A DNA stretch of 64,000 bases. Origin: Coprinopsis marcescibilis (taxonomy: Eukaryota > Basidiomycota > Agaricomycetes > Agaricales > Psathyrellaceae). The stretch is from contig ML210169.1 in NCBI GenBank assembly GCA_004369085.1, positions 181,505 through 245,504 of the forward strand, read 5' to 3'. The notes under the pieces were generated by a model. It saw only the letters and a program-made list of their open reading frames with translations. It made no database searches and had not been told where the DNA came from. The position numbers were made by a program, and so were the translations under genes. Positions 11,835 to 22,684 of the stretch are shown here, piece after piece; position 1 is the stretch's first letter; each line of letters starts with the position of its first letter.

Positions 11835-14800
11835 ATGGACCCGTACTCAACAGCAGCCAACATGCATGCCTCGACCTCGTATAGTGGTCAGCACTTTGGT
11901 CCCCTGAGCAACATCTCCAATCCACCCTCTACTCATTCATCGCCCCATTCGTTCAGCCAAGATCTCCCCCCATCAACAGCGTACCAACACCACATCTCTC
12001 ATTCGCAAACCTATCCAATTCCAGGGGGCACACCTTGGCCTTCTGAGATGCAGCACCAATCTCAGCAACGTCGATCCCTTACGTTCAACCCCCGTAGGGC
12101 GTCTTACAATATGGATTATCTTCCTCAACCTCCCACCACACCGCTCCTCCAACTCGACACCACCCATGGCACTGAACATGATCCAAACGAGCGCACCGCA
12201 CGACCAGGAAATGCCTTCAACCACACCCAATTCCACTTATCGCTTCCATTACCAACAGTGCCAGATTCGGGGAACAGCTTAGTCACACCGACAGCAACGT
12301 CCGGGTCGTCCTCGATGTCAAGCATGAGCTCGGCAGGGTTAAGCTCTGCTGGCAATGTGAGTTCAGCGACAAGCATAGGGTCCAACTTCATCGATGCTCA
12401 GCAAGAACACATACAGAAGACCCAAGAGCAAAGACAAGCGGCTCTTGACAGCGGCTCGGAATATATTGCGGGAACGCCGGGGCTTTCGCAAGGCCTCAGT
12501 CGACCTCTCACTCAGCACGAAAAGGAACGCTTGGCCTACCTTGATCGTCTCAAGTATTTCCTCGCGACGGCGCCGTCTCGCTGGAACAACGCTGACGGCG
12601 AAAACGGGAACGGAGGTGGAACGTCGGCGTCATTCTCGTACCCCGGAATGAGCGTCGACGGAAGCTTCAGCAACCAAACTGGCCAGAATGCACCTGGACA
12701 CCCACAGCTTAACCGCTTCATGCTGCCCACCCAGGAGTTTGTGACTTGCGTGCTTTGGAAAGGGCTGTACCACATCACGGGCACAGACATCGTGCGAGCA
12801 CTGGTTTTCCGCTTCGAGGTGAGCTTTTGTTAGCCTTTGGAATCCATTCTTTTATCTTCCGCGGTGCTGCGTTGAGAGGTGCGATCCGAGGTACGATCCT
12901 CGTGTGGTGAATGCATCCCGATCGCGTGGCAGGCCTGATGGCATTGGCGGATGATCGGCGTTGTCACTTTGGACGTGTCTCCAACCTTCTTTCACTTTAC
13001 ACTCCAATTGAGAAGCTCATATGCTGAAATGATCGCCCGTCAGGCATTTGGTCGCCCTGTGCGCAATATGAAGAAGTTTGAGGAGGGTGTCTTCAGTGAC
13101 CTTCGCAATCTGAGGCCAGGTGTGGACGCGTGTCTAGAGGAACCAAAGGTATGTTGTCCGTGATTGATGTCATCGTCGATCATACTGATTGTTTTTTTTT
13201 TTTGCCTCCAGAGTGGGTTCTTGGATCTACTCTTCAAGTATCAATGCATTCGCACACAGAAGAAGCAGAAGGTGTTCTACTGGTAAGGACGATATTCCGA
13301 AATCATGTGCCAAATGGTGTGCTAACTCATATTAAATTAGGTTCTCTGTTCCTCACGACCGGCTTTTCCTCGATGCGCTGGACCGTGACTTGAAGAGGGA
13401 GAAGATGGGCCAAGAGCCAACTACTGTCGTTGCTGGTGAACCCGCCCTTTCCTTCACTTACGACCCAAAGCGCCCCTTGTACGAGCAGTTCAGCAAGATG
13501 TTGGGTGCGCGGGACGGAGAGAGCGAGTATGACAGGAACCTCCGACACGCGGTCAATAACCGTCGAAACAGCAGCGTGACAGATGGCGAGGACAGCAGCA
13601 TGGACGGTCACTATACCGCCGACGAAAGCGACAGCCAAAGTGACCTTGAGGGAGACTCTCGCAGGAGGAAGCAACTCTTTGGTTACCCGCTTTTCCCAGG
13701 GAGCTCTACTTACAAGGAGCGACGAAGGAATGCCGCCAACGCCAAGAGAGCTCATCGTCAGGATAGCGAAGGTCCGGGGGACGAGCATCGCGGCAGGAGC
13801 GAAGGTCCTGGCCAATCGGGGTCCCGACATGGCAGTGCTAGTGCATCTCGAGAACGCCCTCGGAATCCCAACCCCCGCTATGATAGCATGATGGACGAAT
13901 TTGGCCCGGGTTCAATGGACGAGAGGCAGCAAAGCGAGCCCGTCCTCAGTGCCGCTGACTTCTTCCTCAAGCAAGCCAAGGGCCAGTTACTTCCTCCTAA
14001 CGGAATCGCCAGGAAAGCGAAGGTTCACCAACCCATCGGAGAAGTCGACGTGTATTACAGCGAAGGTGCCCCACCACCGCCAGCCAGCGATTCCTCGAGT
14101 TCTTCGGCGGATCATTCGACACACCCCATGGATGTATTCCAACATTCAAGGAGTATGAGCGTCGACGGGACCACTGCTCCGTCACACCATCATCGTCGCT
14201 CGTACCACGGCAACCCCAGCGCATCCTTCCCGGATGACTTCGGTTTCGGTGCCTCCGCCTCGCAATCCAACCCTATCGCAGCACCAGTGCCTTCGCAACC
14301 AAGATCCAACATTCCTCAGCAAGCACCAGTTTCAAGCACCGCTATGTACGAGCAACACGGCCCAGACGGGAAAATCAAGGCTTTCGTGTGCCCTCTGTTC
14401 TCTTGTGGACGTCTTTTCAAGAGGATGGAGCATCTCAAGCGCCATCTCAGGACGCATACCATGGAGCGGCCGTTTGCGTGCAATAAGTGCAACAAGAAGT
14501 TTTCGAGAAGCGACAACCTCAATCAGCATCTGCGTACGCATGAGCGAACCACAGGGGGAGCAGTCCCTTCCTCTCCTAATCCCGATGGATCGGCTGGTGA
14601 AGGGTCTGGGGGTGGTGGAGCGGGAGAGTATACGATGGATGATGAGTCAGAACAAGAGGACGATAGGGCGTTTGGGAACAACAACGGAGGTCATGGTAGT
14701 GGCGGGGAAAGCGACGACGAGCTGCTTGCTCGCTACGGCGGCTCGGATGGACAGGTCTATGGCGATGGAAGCATGAACCTCAGTAATTTGGATCTTTCGA

Positions 14801-15861
14801 ATTTCGCACCTCCTGGTACCTATTCGACCGAAATTCCAATGCGGGAGATAGAAGCCAGGGATGTTCAAGAGGTGCAGGGAGATGAAGAAGGACTACTTGC
14901 GATCGCGAATGCAGGATACGCTGGTCAACCTCAAGACAACTACTATACTCATTCTTCAACCTTGTTCCAGTCGAACTCTGGAGGCGCCGCCGCCGATCCT
15001 CAGTGGTCGAGGTTGTCAGGCTCTGGATTCAACTCGTTCGGCAACCTTTCCAACCCCAACCCTCTCCAAACTCGCGGTAATCGAAGCTCGATGGGGTCTA
15101 TTCCGGGTCATTACATGCAGACTATGGGCCATACTTCAAACCCTTCCATAACCTCCCTCCACAGTGAAGACCTCTCCACATCATCTCTTTCTGCTCCGTC
15201 GAGCAAGGCGGTTTTCGACCATCACACCATGTACGGAGCGAATGTCATCCTCGATGATGTAACCAGCACAGCGGGGGGACCTATCAGACGACACCGAAGC
15301 ATGACACCATCATTTACGCGCAGCGGTGAACCCATTCGGAGGCCGCCCACTTCTAACGGCGGTGACTTCAACTCATCCCTGCCTGGTGGTGCTCCCAGCA
15401 GCGTTGGATCCAACTCCGGAGCTTCTGGTCACCGTGGATACCATCCATATGCGTCTGGATATGCATCGTCATCGAGATCCAATTCGACTCACTCCAGCCC
15501 TGCGCTACATAACAACATGCCCCTTGGAGGAGAGTACACCCAGATGCGATCGCGAAATTCGAGCTTCAGTCTTGGAGCAGCGCCGAATATGGTAGGATCT
15601 GACGTCGCAATGGCGCCCCCAGAAGCTGCTTCTGCGGCCTTTGGGGATGCAATGTATCGCACAGATTCGCCTGCTTTCCTTGCACAAACGGAATCCCCCG
15701 CACCCTACACAATCGACCTTCCCAATCACTACTTGGCACCCGGTTATCATTTCACCAACCAAGCTCAAGGACAATCAAGCTCGCTTCCTACGCAGTTCTC
15801 GACGGAGCAGCAGTCACATGGAGGCGAAGCCTATTATCCTCAGCACGTCCCTACTATTTAA
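11835..15861 (+). CDS. STE12: STE12-family transcription factor (homeodomain plus C2H2 fingers)
   Basis: Nuclear transcription factor acting downstream of the STE7-type MAPK cascade in mating, filamentation and host interaction in other fungi. Exons 11835..12818, 13044..13148, 13212..13282 and 13341..15861 give 1226 aa. The STE12 homeodomain-like DNA-binding region spans residues 290-415 across all three introns ([60 protein letters not shown]). Two C2H2 fingers lie near residues 735-790 ([19 protein letters not shown], then [21 protein letters not shown]). The rest is Ser/Asn/Gly/Pro-rich and looks disordered. Intron 1 is 225 nt, much longer than neighbours. A 290-residue extension before the homeodomain and the total length exceed yeast Ste12 (688 aa) but suit filamentous-fungal forms with C-terminal fingers. 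The start is supported by an upstream acceptor and loss of conservation. Confidence 0.9.
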
Positions 15862-16738
15862 AGGTCCGGCGACTTTTCAACGTTACAACTTGCTAATTTT
15901 GCCTTATTTATCTTAAAATCGCTTGTATGTTGCAACTTTCAAGACCTGACTTGGGATGGCTTTCCACTTGCATTACCTATTTATATTCACGCATTTACGA
16001 CCACACAAAGATTTTATTTATTTATTATATACTTCTAGGTTTATTGTAGGAAGTTCAAGGAAGGAAAACAAAAGGAATTTGTACACTTTAACTCGTTTGA
16101 GGAGGGTGCTGTCATGGCCAGTGATAAGCAAGAGGTTGGACGAACACGATCGAGGTGAGCTAGTATTTTGTCCAGTCCCCGATCGCCGATGGTAGCCGTT
16201 TATAGCACGAGCAGCTGTCGCGATACTTTCGGATTCTCGCCGCACTGGCCACACAGCCTAAGCATCCCAAATGTGAAGGGTTGCGGAGACCACGCTTCTT
16301 CTGACTTTACTGCCCAACTGGCTTTCCAGTTGCTTTCATGAGTTTCCTTGACATCCATCACGGTTTTTCAATGTCGATCATTTTAGATGTATTTTCAAGG
16401 GATTCCACCGCTCAGTGGGATATATCACTCTCTAGATGTCTACATATTAGCTCAAATTTCTCGAGTAGACAAGTTGTTCTGGCCTCCCCCTGCCTCCCCC
16501 CGTCCTCCGCACGGCGCAACCAGTCACCGTGGGGGCTTTGCCAAGTCTTGTGATGTCAACATCGGAGTTTATTTCCGGGGCGATGGCTGTGCATCACATG
16601 GGCTGGGCAAGGAAGATGATGTATGTTTCAATGTGACATCGCAGGACATCGTCGCAGACCGCCACCTGCTTGCATCGGGTTATTCTCCTTTCTTTTACCT
16701 TTGCTCAATAGTTTGCGCCATCTTTTGTGTGATGCGAT
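15862..16738. other. intergenic between STE12 and a single-pass membrane protein gene
   Basis: Begins with an AT-rich STE12 3' UTR (TTATTTA runs near 15905 and 16015). The second half (about 16380-16740) carries an open frame containing FAKSCDVNIGVYFRGDGC; it could hold unrecognised 5' exons of the next gene, but I found no convincing join. Confidence 0.35.
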
Positions 16739-18291
16739 ATGCGTCTGCACTTACCGAGGCAAACTGAATTCCCTCCTGATCCAACACTGGTCAGTCCGCG
16801 CAAAATATGTTTGCAGTCTTTTCGCTTCAAACTGACCTTTTGCCGTTGAGAATAGTCCGTGGACCCGACGCTCTCTTTCACGGACATTTTTCCGCCTCCT
16901 ACACCTTCGGAATCCTCTTCCGATTCTGAACCAGAACCATCAACCTCCGCGGACCCTCCATTACCACCAAGCTCAGAGTTAGTCGCTCTGTTCATTTCGG
17001 TCGAATGTACTGTTAAATAATATCTGCCAGTCCCTCATTGCCTCCCAGTGTGAGCGAGAGCTCAAGCTCGTCAGATTCCTCCATCTTCGGACCTCCTGGT
17101 CTATCATCCTCTGAACTTCCACCCCGACCTGGGCCGTCAGGTTCGGCCCCTCCAGACAACAGTCGGGCAGCTGAACCCAGTCCATCAAACTTACTGTCAG
17201 ACACCTCCAGCTCGTCTTCTTCAAGTTCCTCGGAGTTGCTCACGACGATAACAGCGACAATCGATGGCGAAGTCCGAACATTCACGTCCGCGATCACTGC
17301 TTTAGCGACGCCTGGGAGTAACAGAGACCTCGCGCAGGAGCAACGAACGGCCTTAATCGCCGGTCTCACGACGGGTTTAGTTCTCCTGTTGCTCGCAGTC
17401 CTAGGCGGACTCTTTGCGTATCGGAGATACGTTCGCAGAAGAAAGTCGGAAGTCCTCGCAGAAGAAAAGAAAAGGAAGGAAAGCAAAAACCTGTTGGAGG
17501 GAGAAGGCTTTTATGACGACGACGACCCTTTTGCTGCTGGTCCTTATGGAAGGTCTGGCCCCTTGTCTGGAGCAACTGGCGCCCGCTCACCCTCTCCAAC
17601 GCCCTCCTTGATTCGCTCGCGGGCTTCGGAGGCTGGTTCCATCTTTCACGAAGCAGTCTGGCCACCGCCTCAAGACCCAATGATGGATCCAATCCAACGA
17701 GGAAGCAGCCAAGTCGACCTCAATACAATTGTCGACACCGTGATGGGGCCTTCCAGCAATCACTCCCATGGCCGACAAGCGACAGAAGGCAGTATGAATA
17801 GCGCGACCTATCTCATTAACCACGACCGCCATCCCTCTGACTCTGACTCGTACTACGCCAGCTCCTCGAACTCGCACTATGTTGATCCGGCCGCGCCATA
17901 CCAATCTTCAAGTCATTCCCAGCAGTTTGGCATGCTACCTTCTGGATCAAGAACCTCCTTGGGTGGAGCCAGCCACTACTCCTCTGAACCAACGCCGGCA
18001 ATGAGATCCGTATCAACCTTCCCAGCTTCATTGCACCGTGCAACTTCCCCACCTCATTCATCTGCACAGGACGCATACCCGCCCCAGATTTCCTCCAGTT
18101 CGTCAGCGCCATTCCAAAGTACGACTGCCACGACCACTCAAAGGTCATTATCTCCGACCTCGAACTCAAACCGCCTCAGCACTCAGCCCAAAAAGTCAAG
18201 CCCTTTGGCTCGGGTTCTGTCTTATGACGCAAAACTGTGGTTGGGCAGGTCTCCTCACTCCACTGCTCCCAAGAACAATCATGGTTCATAA
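16739..18291 (+). CDS. Ser/Pro-rich single-pass membrane protein
   Basis: Not a named family. Modelled exons: 16739..16789, 16856..16977, 17031..18291 (477 aa with the ATG at 16739). The intron joins are in phase and give TEFPPDPTL, SVDPTLSFTDIFPPP and then PSLPPSVSESSSS. The N-terminal 150 or so residues are a Ser/Pro/Glu stalk likely to be O-mannosylated. One TM follows (about 17332-17412: ALIAGLTTGLVLLLLAVLGG) with a basic stop-transfer YRRYVRRRK, so the Ser/Thr-rich C-terminal tail of about 290 residues should be cytosolic. There is no signal peptide at this start; true 5' exons further upstream are possible. The layout (stalk, one TM, Ser-rich tail) resembles paralogues A-C downstream, but there is no clear sequence homology and no PPxY motif. 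It may be a wall- or stress-sensing receptor by architecture only. Confidence 0.55.
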
Positions 18292-18585
18292 TGTATACCC
18301 ATCGGACTTTCGTTCAGATATGTTATTCTTCGATATTCCCGCTAGGCCAGAGTATTTCGCCGTTGTATGCCTATAATCGACATGGACAAAGATTGCGAGT
18401 GTAATGTGTATTATTGTAATCTGGACCTTCGGCTTTGCATAGACTTTATTCGTTGTACATTCTTTCCTTTACTCATGCTGTAACGCTGTACATACGATAC
18501 TAACGCCCAACCATATGCATGTAAAACCGGAATCATACATAAAAGTTGAACGTTGAAGCCTTATTATAAAGATGGTGGCGTAGCG

Positions 18586-20553
18586 TTAAGGGACGGGCAT
18601 AGCTGTCCGTGGATTATTATTGGGAACTTCAATATCCCCGAGTACGGTATCTCCAGCTCCCTCCCTCGTGCTCGTCGTTCGTCTCAGCTCATCTAGTTCG
18701 TAAACAGCCTCGCGGTCCACCTCTTCAACGCCTCTGATGCTCAAAGCATCGCCTGCACTGCCCACAACGCTCCTTGCACCCCGGCTCCCACTGTGCGTAG
18801 TTGTTGTCGTGCGGCCACCACTCCTAGAGTCCCTGAAGGAAAGGCCTGTGCTGGTATTTTTTGTGCGTGGTAAGTTGAGCTCGCGGTTGGCTGTGTTGCG
18901 GACGTTGAGCATTACGCGGGCGGCTAAAATGCTGTGCATCACCCGCTGAAAACTGGTTGGAAAGGAGCCGGTTAGGCGTCTATTTATAGCTAGTCAGAGA
19001 AGCAGAAACGTAGCTCACGTCGTGAGTAGATCGGCGTATTCTGGCTGTTAGATTAAGTTCAGGACATGGAAGGGAATTACCAAGCCAAAGAAGTTGAGAG
19101 TTGTCAGCAACCGTCAGGCTTCTATCTTTGTAACACTTACTGGACCAGCGAGAATTATGATAACTTCGCCCAAGGAAACAGCTGGGTGGGAGCCTTTATG
19201 TGAGTGGAAGTAATGTAGTTAAGGCTGGAGTGATCACGTACCGAACAAAAAAACATAGTAGAAGGTGCCATCACGGTACAGAACTGCAACCAATGTGCTG
19301 TTTGAGCGTCTGTATCGGGATACTCCAACACCGAGAGCGAGTATCATGAAGACTGTTGATCACGGAATATTGAGAACACTAGATGGGCCGGGAGAATTCG
19401 AAGGCGTACCTAGCTCGTTCAAAGCAAGCAAGATGAACCCAATTCCTGCGAAGAGGTACTTTCCTTCCACGACGTAACATCCAGTTGGAACTGGTAGCAC
19501 GGGTGGTCCAACTAGCAAGGTATGTTCAGGCTGTATTCATGTTTTTGACGCGTTCCAGACGAACTTACAGCGTAGAGAGTTTAAAAGGATTGCCCACAGA
19601 GCTATGCCAACGATCGAGAAGGCCTGGGTATCAGAATCAGAAGTGAGCATTTCGATAAGGTTCAGAACTGAGGAAGACCCACTATCATCTCAATTACCAA
19701 CCCCCATTTGATGAGTTGGTTTCTATGGGTGAGGGCATAAATCATTTTGGCCAGGATAGCTGAGGGTTTTCGTCAGTCGTGGTTTTACCAAGGTACCGAA
19801 AAGAAGACCAAGTTGAACTTGCGGAATATCTCACCTTCGGTAGCAAGTATTCCAAAGACGGTGCACCCTATAGAATTGCCGATATCAGGCGTTGGTAGCG
19901 GAGCTCACTAGCAGGATGCTTACACGTCTCCACCTTGTATAGCACATCGCATACCTAGTGGTAAATGTCAAACTAAAAGTCAGTAGGACATTTGTGAGCC
20001 TAGGACGTGAACGTACATGATTAGGAAGTGTCGGAACCTTGGGGTAAAGCCGGTCTAAAGGGAGACTCATTAGAATCAAGTTATGAGGGCGGCAGCCTTA
20101 ACCCACAGAATATGACCAAAGGAACATCAAAAAAGGGAAGCAAGCGCGCAAAGATGTATATCGCGTTGCCGAACCCCCATTCCGCCTTCCAGACCAACTT
20201 GATCTAACACACATTGCATAAATATGACCGGGGGGCCAGATATCCACCTACCTCGAGTTCCAGCTGGTGAAAGTATTCGCATATCTTCACGTTCTGATTA
20301 AGCCCTGCAGATTTCGAGAACTATTGCAGTCACTGAGCGACTCACGTAAAGCGATAGACAGACCACTTAAGAGCTGGAGGTCAGAGGTTCGAGTCTGATC
20401 CCGCCAGCTGTACTACACTTACGGTTCATATACTGGGCGAGGACTCGGGTAAGCTCTGTCTGCTAATCCAGCGATGCGGAAGCGCTCCCTCACCTTCACA
20501 TGTTGGTAGAGCGTATATGACTGGATAGCTTCGCTCAGAGCGTCATTGTCCAT
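18586..20553 (-). CDS. DUF6533-type multi-pass membrane protein (copy 2)
   Basis: Proposed exon 1 (20553..20494) gives MDNDALSEAIQSYTLYQHVK. The DUF6533 core follows as ICEYFHQLELE, an intron, then LVWKAEWGFGNAIYIFARLL and PFFDVPLVIF (about 20200-20115). Several short hydrophobic exons between 20100 and 19000 make up the other TM segments. Near the end, an exon finishing DLLTT joins RLTGSFPTSFQRVMHSILAA and RVMLNVRNTANREL, the family ending. The tail is Ser/Thr/Arg-rich (SRSGGRTTTTTHSGSRG) and acidic, likely cytosolic. Stop at 18586. All introns are small, but not every join was resolved. Function is unknown; a seven-TM, receptor-like topology is inferred. Confidence 0.65.
20372..20409. repeat. 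hairpin-forming inverted repeat with B-box-like loop
   Basis: AGCTGG (20372-20377) pairs with CCAGCT (20404-20409), and inside it TCAGA (20381-20385) pairs with TCTGA (20394-20398) around the loop GGTTCGAG. The loop resembles a tRNA B box, but stem lengths and the missing acceptor partner exclude a tRNA. It lies between the first exons of the DUF6533 gene, so within an intron. Confidence 0.5.
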
Positions 20554-21179
20554 CAAGCCGAGAGCCTCTGTTTGCACTTGAAAGGACTTGAAAGACAAAC
20601 GGAGACGTGAGGAAGGAAACGACGGCAATGCGCGCTTCGCAAAGTTGGATTTGAGCTATTAAGCATGGTAATAGATCATAGATGCAAAAAATCGAAGCCA
20701 ATGTAACAGCTTCCCTGATAGCGATCATGACTATACACCTTGCGAGTCGGTTGCCATATGCAGTCACTGTTAACAAAATCGGCGTAAAATTGCGGCAGAA
20801 GCCCCGTCACAGCGTGGCGGAGGGAAAGCAGAACGCAAACATAATTATAGACGTAGGACTTTTGAGCCAAACAGTCTGTACGATGAAGATCACTAGTAAA
20901 TGATTGTCCTATCTAGAAAGATCCATTAAACTTCGCAATGTGCCAAGGCCGAGGCGCCGTAGTTATGATGCACAGCATCATGCACGTTCCGTAGAAGTTG
21001 AGAGGATCTGGCGCCCTTTTTTCGTTGGGGATAGGGCAGAGGTGACAAAAGGAGTGGATAAGCTCCAGGCGAGCCTTCTTGTCGACGGCCAGGACCAGAT
21101 AGAGAGGTGTATTTTGTCCCCCCGCGCCGTTTAGCCTTCGGCCATATGAGCGTCGATGGGTGTTCGTCGGAGGATGGCG
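20554..21179. other. intergenic, no gene seen
   Basis: Upstream region of the DUF6533 gene (copy 2) and downstream flank of the small membrane-protein gene, both on the minus strand. Short open frames only, with no domain recognised. Confidence 0.4.
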
Positions 21180-21769
21180 CTATGAGTAATTGCGTTGCTG
21201 CGAAAATGAATCGGAATGCCTCGGTGTATTCTTGCTCCTTGCCAGCCCCCTTCGTAGTTCTGCAATCCGTGTATGGTCGCTGGGCGTCAAGGGACCCGCT
21301 TGTCCCGTTGTCAAACGATGCAGCTCCAACATCATCCCCTGAACTTCGCGCATGTCGGAAACGAGTTCTGCGTCGTCTGATTTGACTTCTGGAAGGATTG
21401 ATTCTATCTCTTCGTGCAGACTCCTTTGTTCAGAGTCGGCGCCCGAGTTCGCATACGAAGGGGTACGCAAAAGGGCCTGTGCGTCTGGGTCTGTGGCGTG
21501 TTTCGACAACCTCGTAAGTTTCGTCGTGCTTGGCTCGGGCTCCCTGTAACCGAGCCCCCCATCACGTCCAGGGTGCGGGCGGTCTAGTTTTAAGAATTGA
21601 TATGTTAGAGAAAGATTATGTGCTTCGAATCGTGAAACAGTGCAATGATTCCGGGCTTACTTGGCTTTCGTGTGCGCCATATAATGACGAGCAAGCATGT
21701 GCCCAGTACAAATCCTCCAAAGCCGATGAGACCAAAGACAACAATGGCTTGAGTCATAGACCAGCCCAT
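21180..21769 (-). CDS. small signal-anchor membrane protein
   Basis: Two exons (21769..21661, 21583..21180) joined in phase 1 across a 77-nt intron give 170 aa. The start sits in a strong context, CCACCATGG, and reads MGWSMTQAIVVFGLIGFGG followed by FVLGTCLLVIIWRTRK, a single TM segment near the N-terminus with basic residues on the inner side. The cytosolic part (TDPDAQALLRTPSYANSG, then EEIESILPEVKSDDAELV and MREVQGMMLELHRLT) is charged, with a likely helix or coiled coil, and ends QRNYS. No family is recognised. Upstream exons encoding an ectodomain are conceivable (frames up to 22271) but lack support. Confidence 0.55.
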
Positions 21770-22684
21770 GGTGGATTCTGGAATGATTTCCTCCCTAGAC
21801 GCAATGAGGAATCAAGCTGTGGACTGAGTAGCAGTTAAGGTGCACAAGCAGGCGAGGCTGTTGACGGCGACGATTGCAACACCGTTGGCATCTGATACCG
21901 ACTAATTATTGCCGGAATATTGGATGACATGGGTCCGTCGGCTTCCGGTGGTAATCGTAGATAGATTTCGTCGCGAACGCGCCCACGTCGTGACTGCAGC
22001 ATAAATCGGACAAAGAGTGGGAGAGGGTGGGGGACACCGGCCGCTCGCTGTCGCTCAGAAAACCCAATAATTTAACATAGGACTTCGGCCGGAGGTATTG
22101 CGAAGTTGTGTCATGCAAATTATCAGTCCGAGGCTCATCGGCACTGATCCGCTCGGGGCGGTACGTTGCTCCATAACGGGATGCCAAGGAGAGTAAATCC
22201 ATGATAACCGCGACGAGCGCGCGTGCGTCGAATGCCGCCCACAAACTGTCAAGCCATCGAGTGAAAACCAATGAAATGTTCCCAGTGTTCGTATGTAAAA
22301 TGTCCTACCTGGAACCCTCTACCACAGTAAACATTAATTTATACCGCTAGAAAGGAAACCTGCCCCGGAGCAAACAAACCGAAAAAGACCTAGACCGTTG
22401 GGCGCCCTTTCACTTCCGAATAAGTAATAATTCGTCGTACTAAGTACGAGTAAAGGGTCGGTTGCCTCCTCTGATGGTTAGCTTATTCACAAGGCGACAG
22501 ATGCCATCTTTCGCGCCCGATGTATACGGTAGTCATTCTCGACTCTCGACATGTGCGCCGAAGCTTGAATAACAAACACCCCGGGTTGTTTGTCCTTTTT
22601 CTTTTCCTTACTCCCCCTGCGCTCCGGGAATCCCGCCCTCAACACTCCTTTACAATCCACACACACACAGCATAGGCAGCAGGA
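21770..22684. other. intergenic, promoter of paralogue A
   Basis: Divergent interval between the small membrane protein (minus) and paralogue A (plus). It holds the shared element at 22496 described separately. A minus-strand frame of 121 codons (22271-21906) was seen but not supported. Confidence 0.4.
22496..22511 (+). promoter_or_regulatory. shared upstream element of paralogue A
   Basis: GACAGATGCCATCTTT, 189 bp before the start codon of paralogue A. The core AGATG-C-CATCT is an inverted repeat. The identical 16-mer lies upstream of paralogue B, and a near match lies upstream of C. Confidence 0.55.

Noticed and set aside
13191..13205. Poly-T run as a terminator or assembly fault
   Set aside because: It is the polypyrimidine tract of STE12 intron 2, just before a good CAG acceptor.
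14234..14776. Plus-strand 180-codon frame in another phase
   Set aside because: Overlaps the STE12 zinc-finger exon out of frame; low-complexity by-product.
20351..20409. Possible tRNA gene (GGTTCGAGTC box)
   Set aside because: The T-stem does not pair at the standard length, no acceptor-stem partner or A box exists upstream, and it falls in a DUF6533 intron.
21906..22271. Minus-strand 121-codon frame upstream of the small membrane protein
   Set aside because: The downstream ATG at 21769 has a strong context and gives a complete in-phase gene; no acceptor/donor pair joins this frame convincingly.
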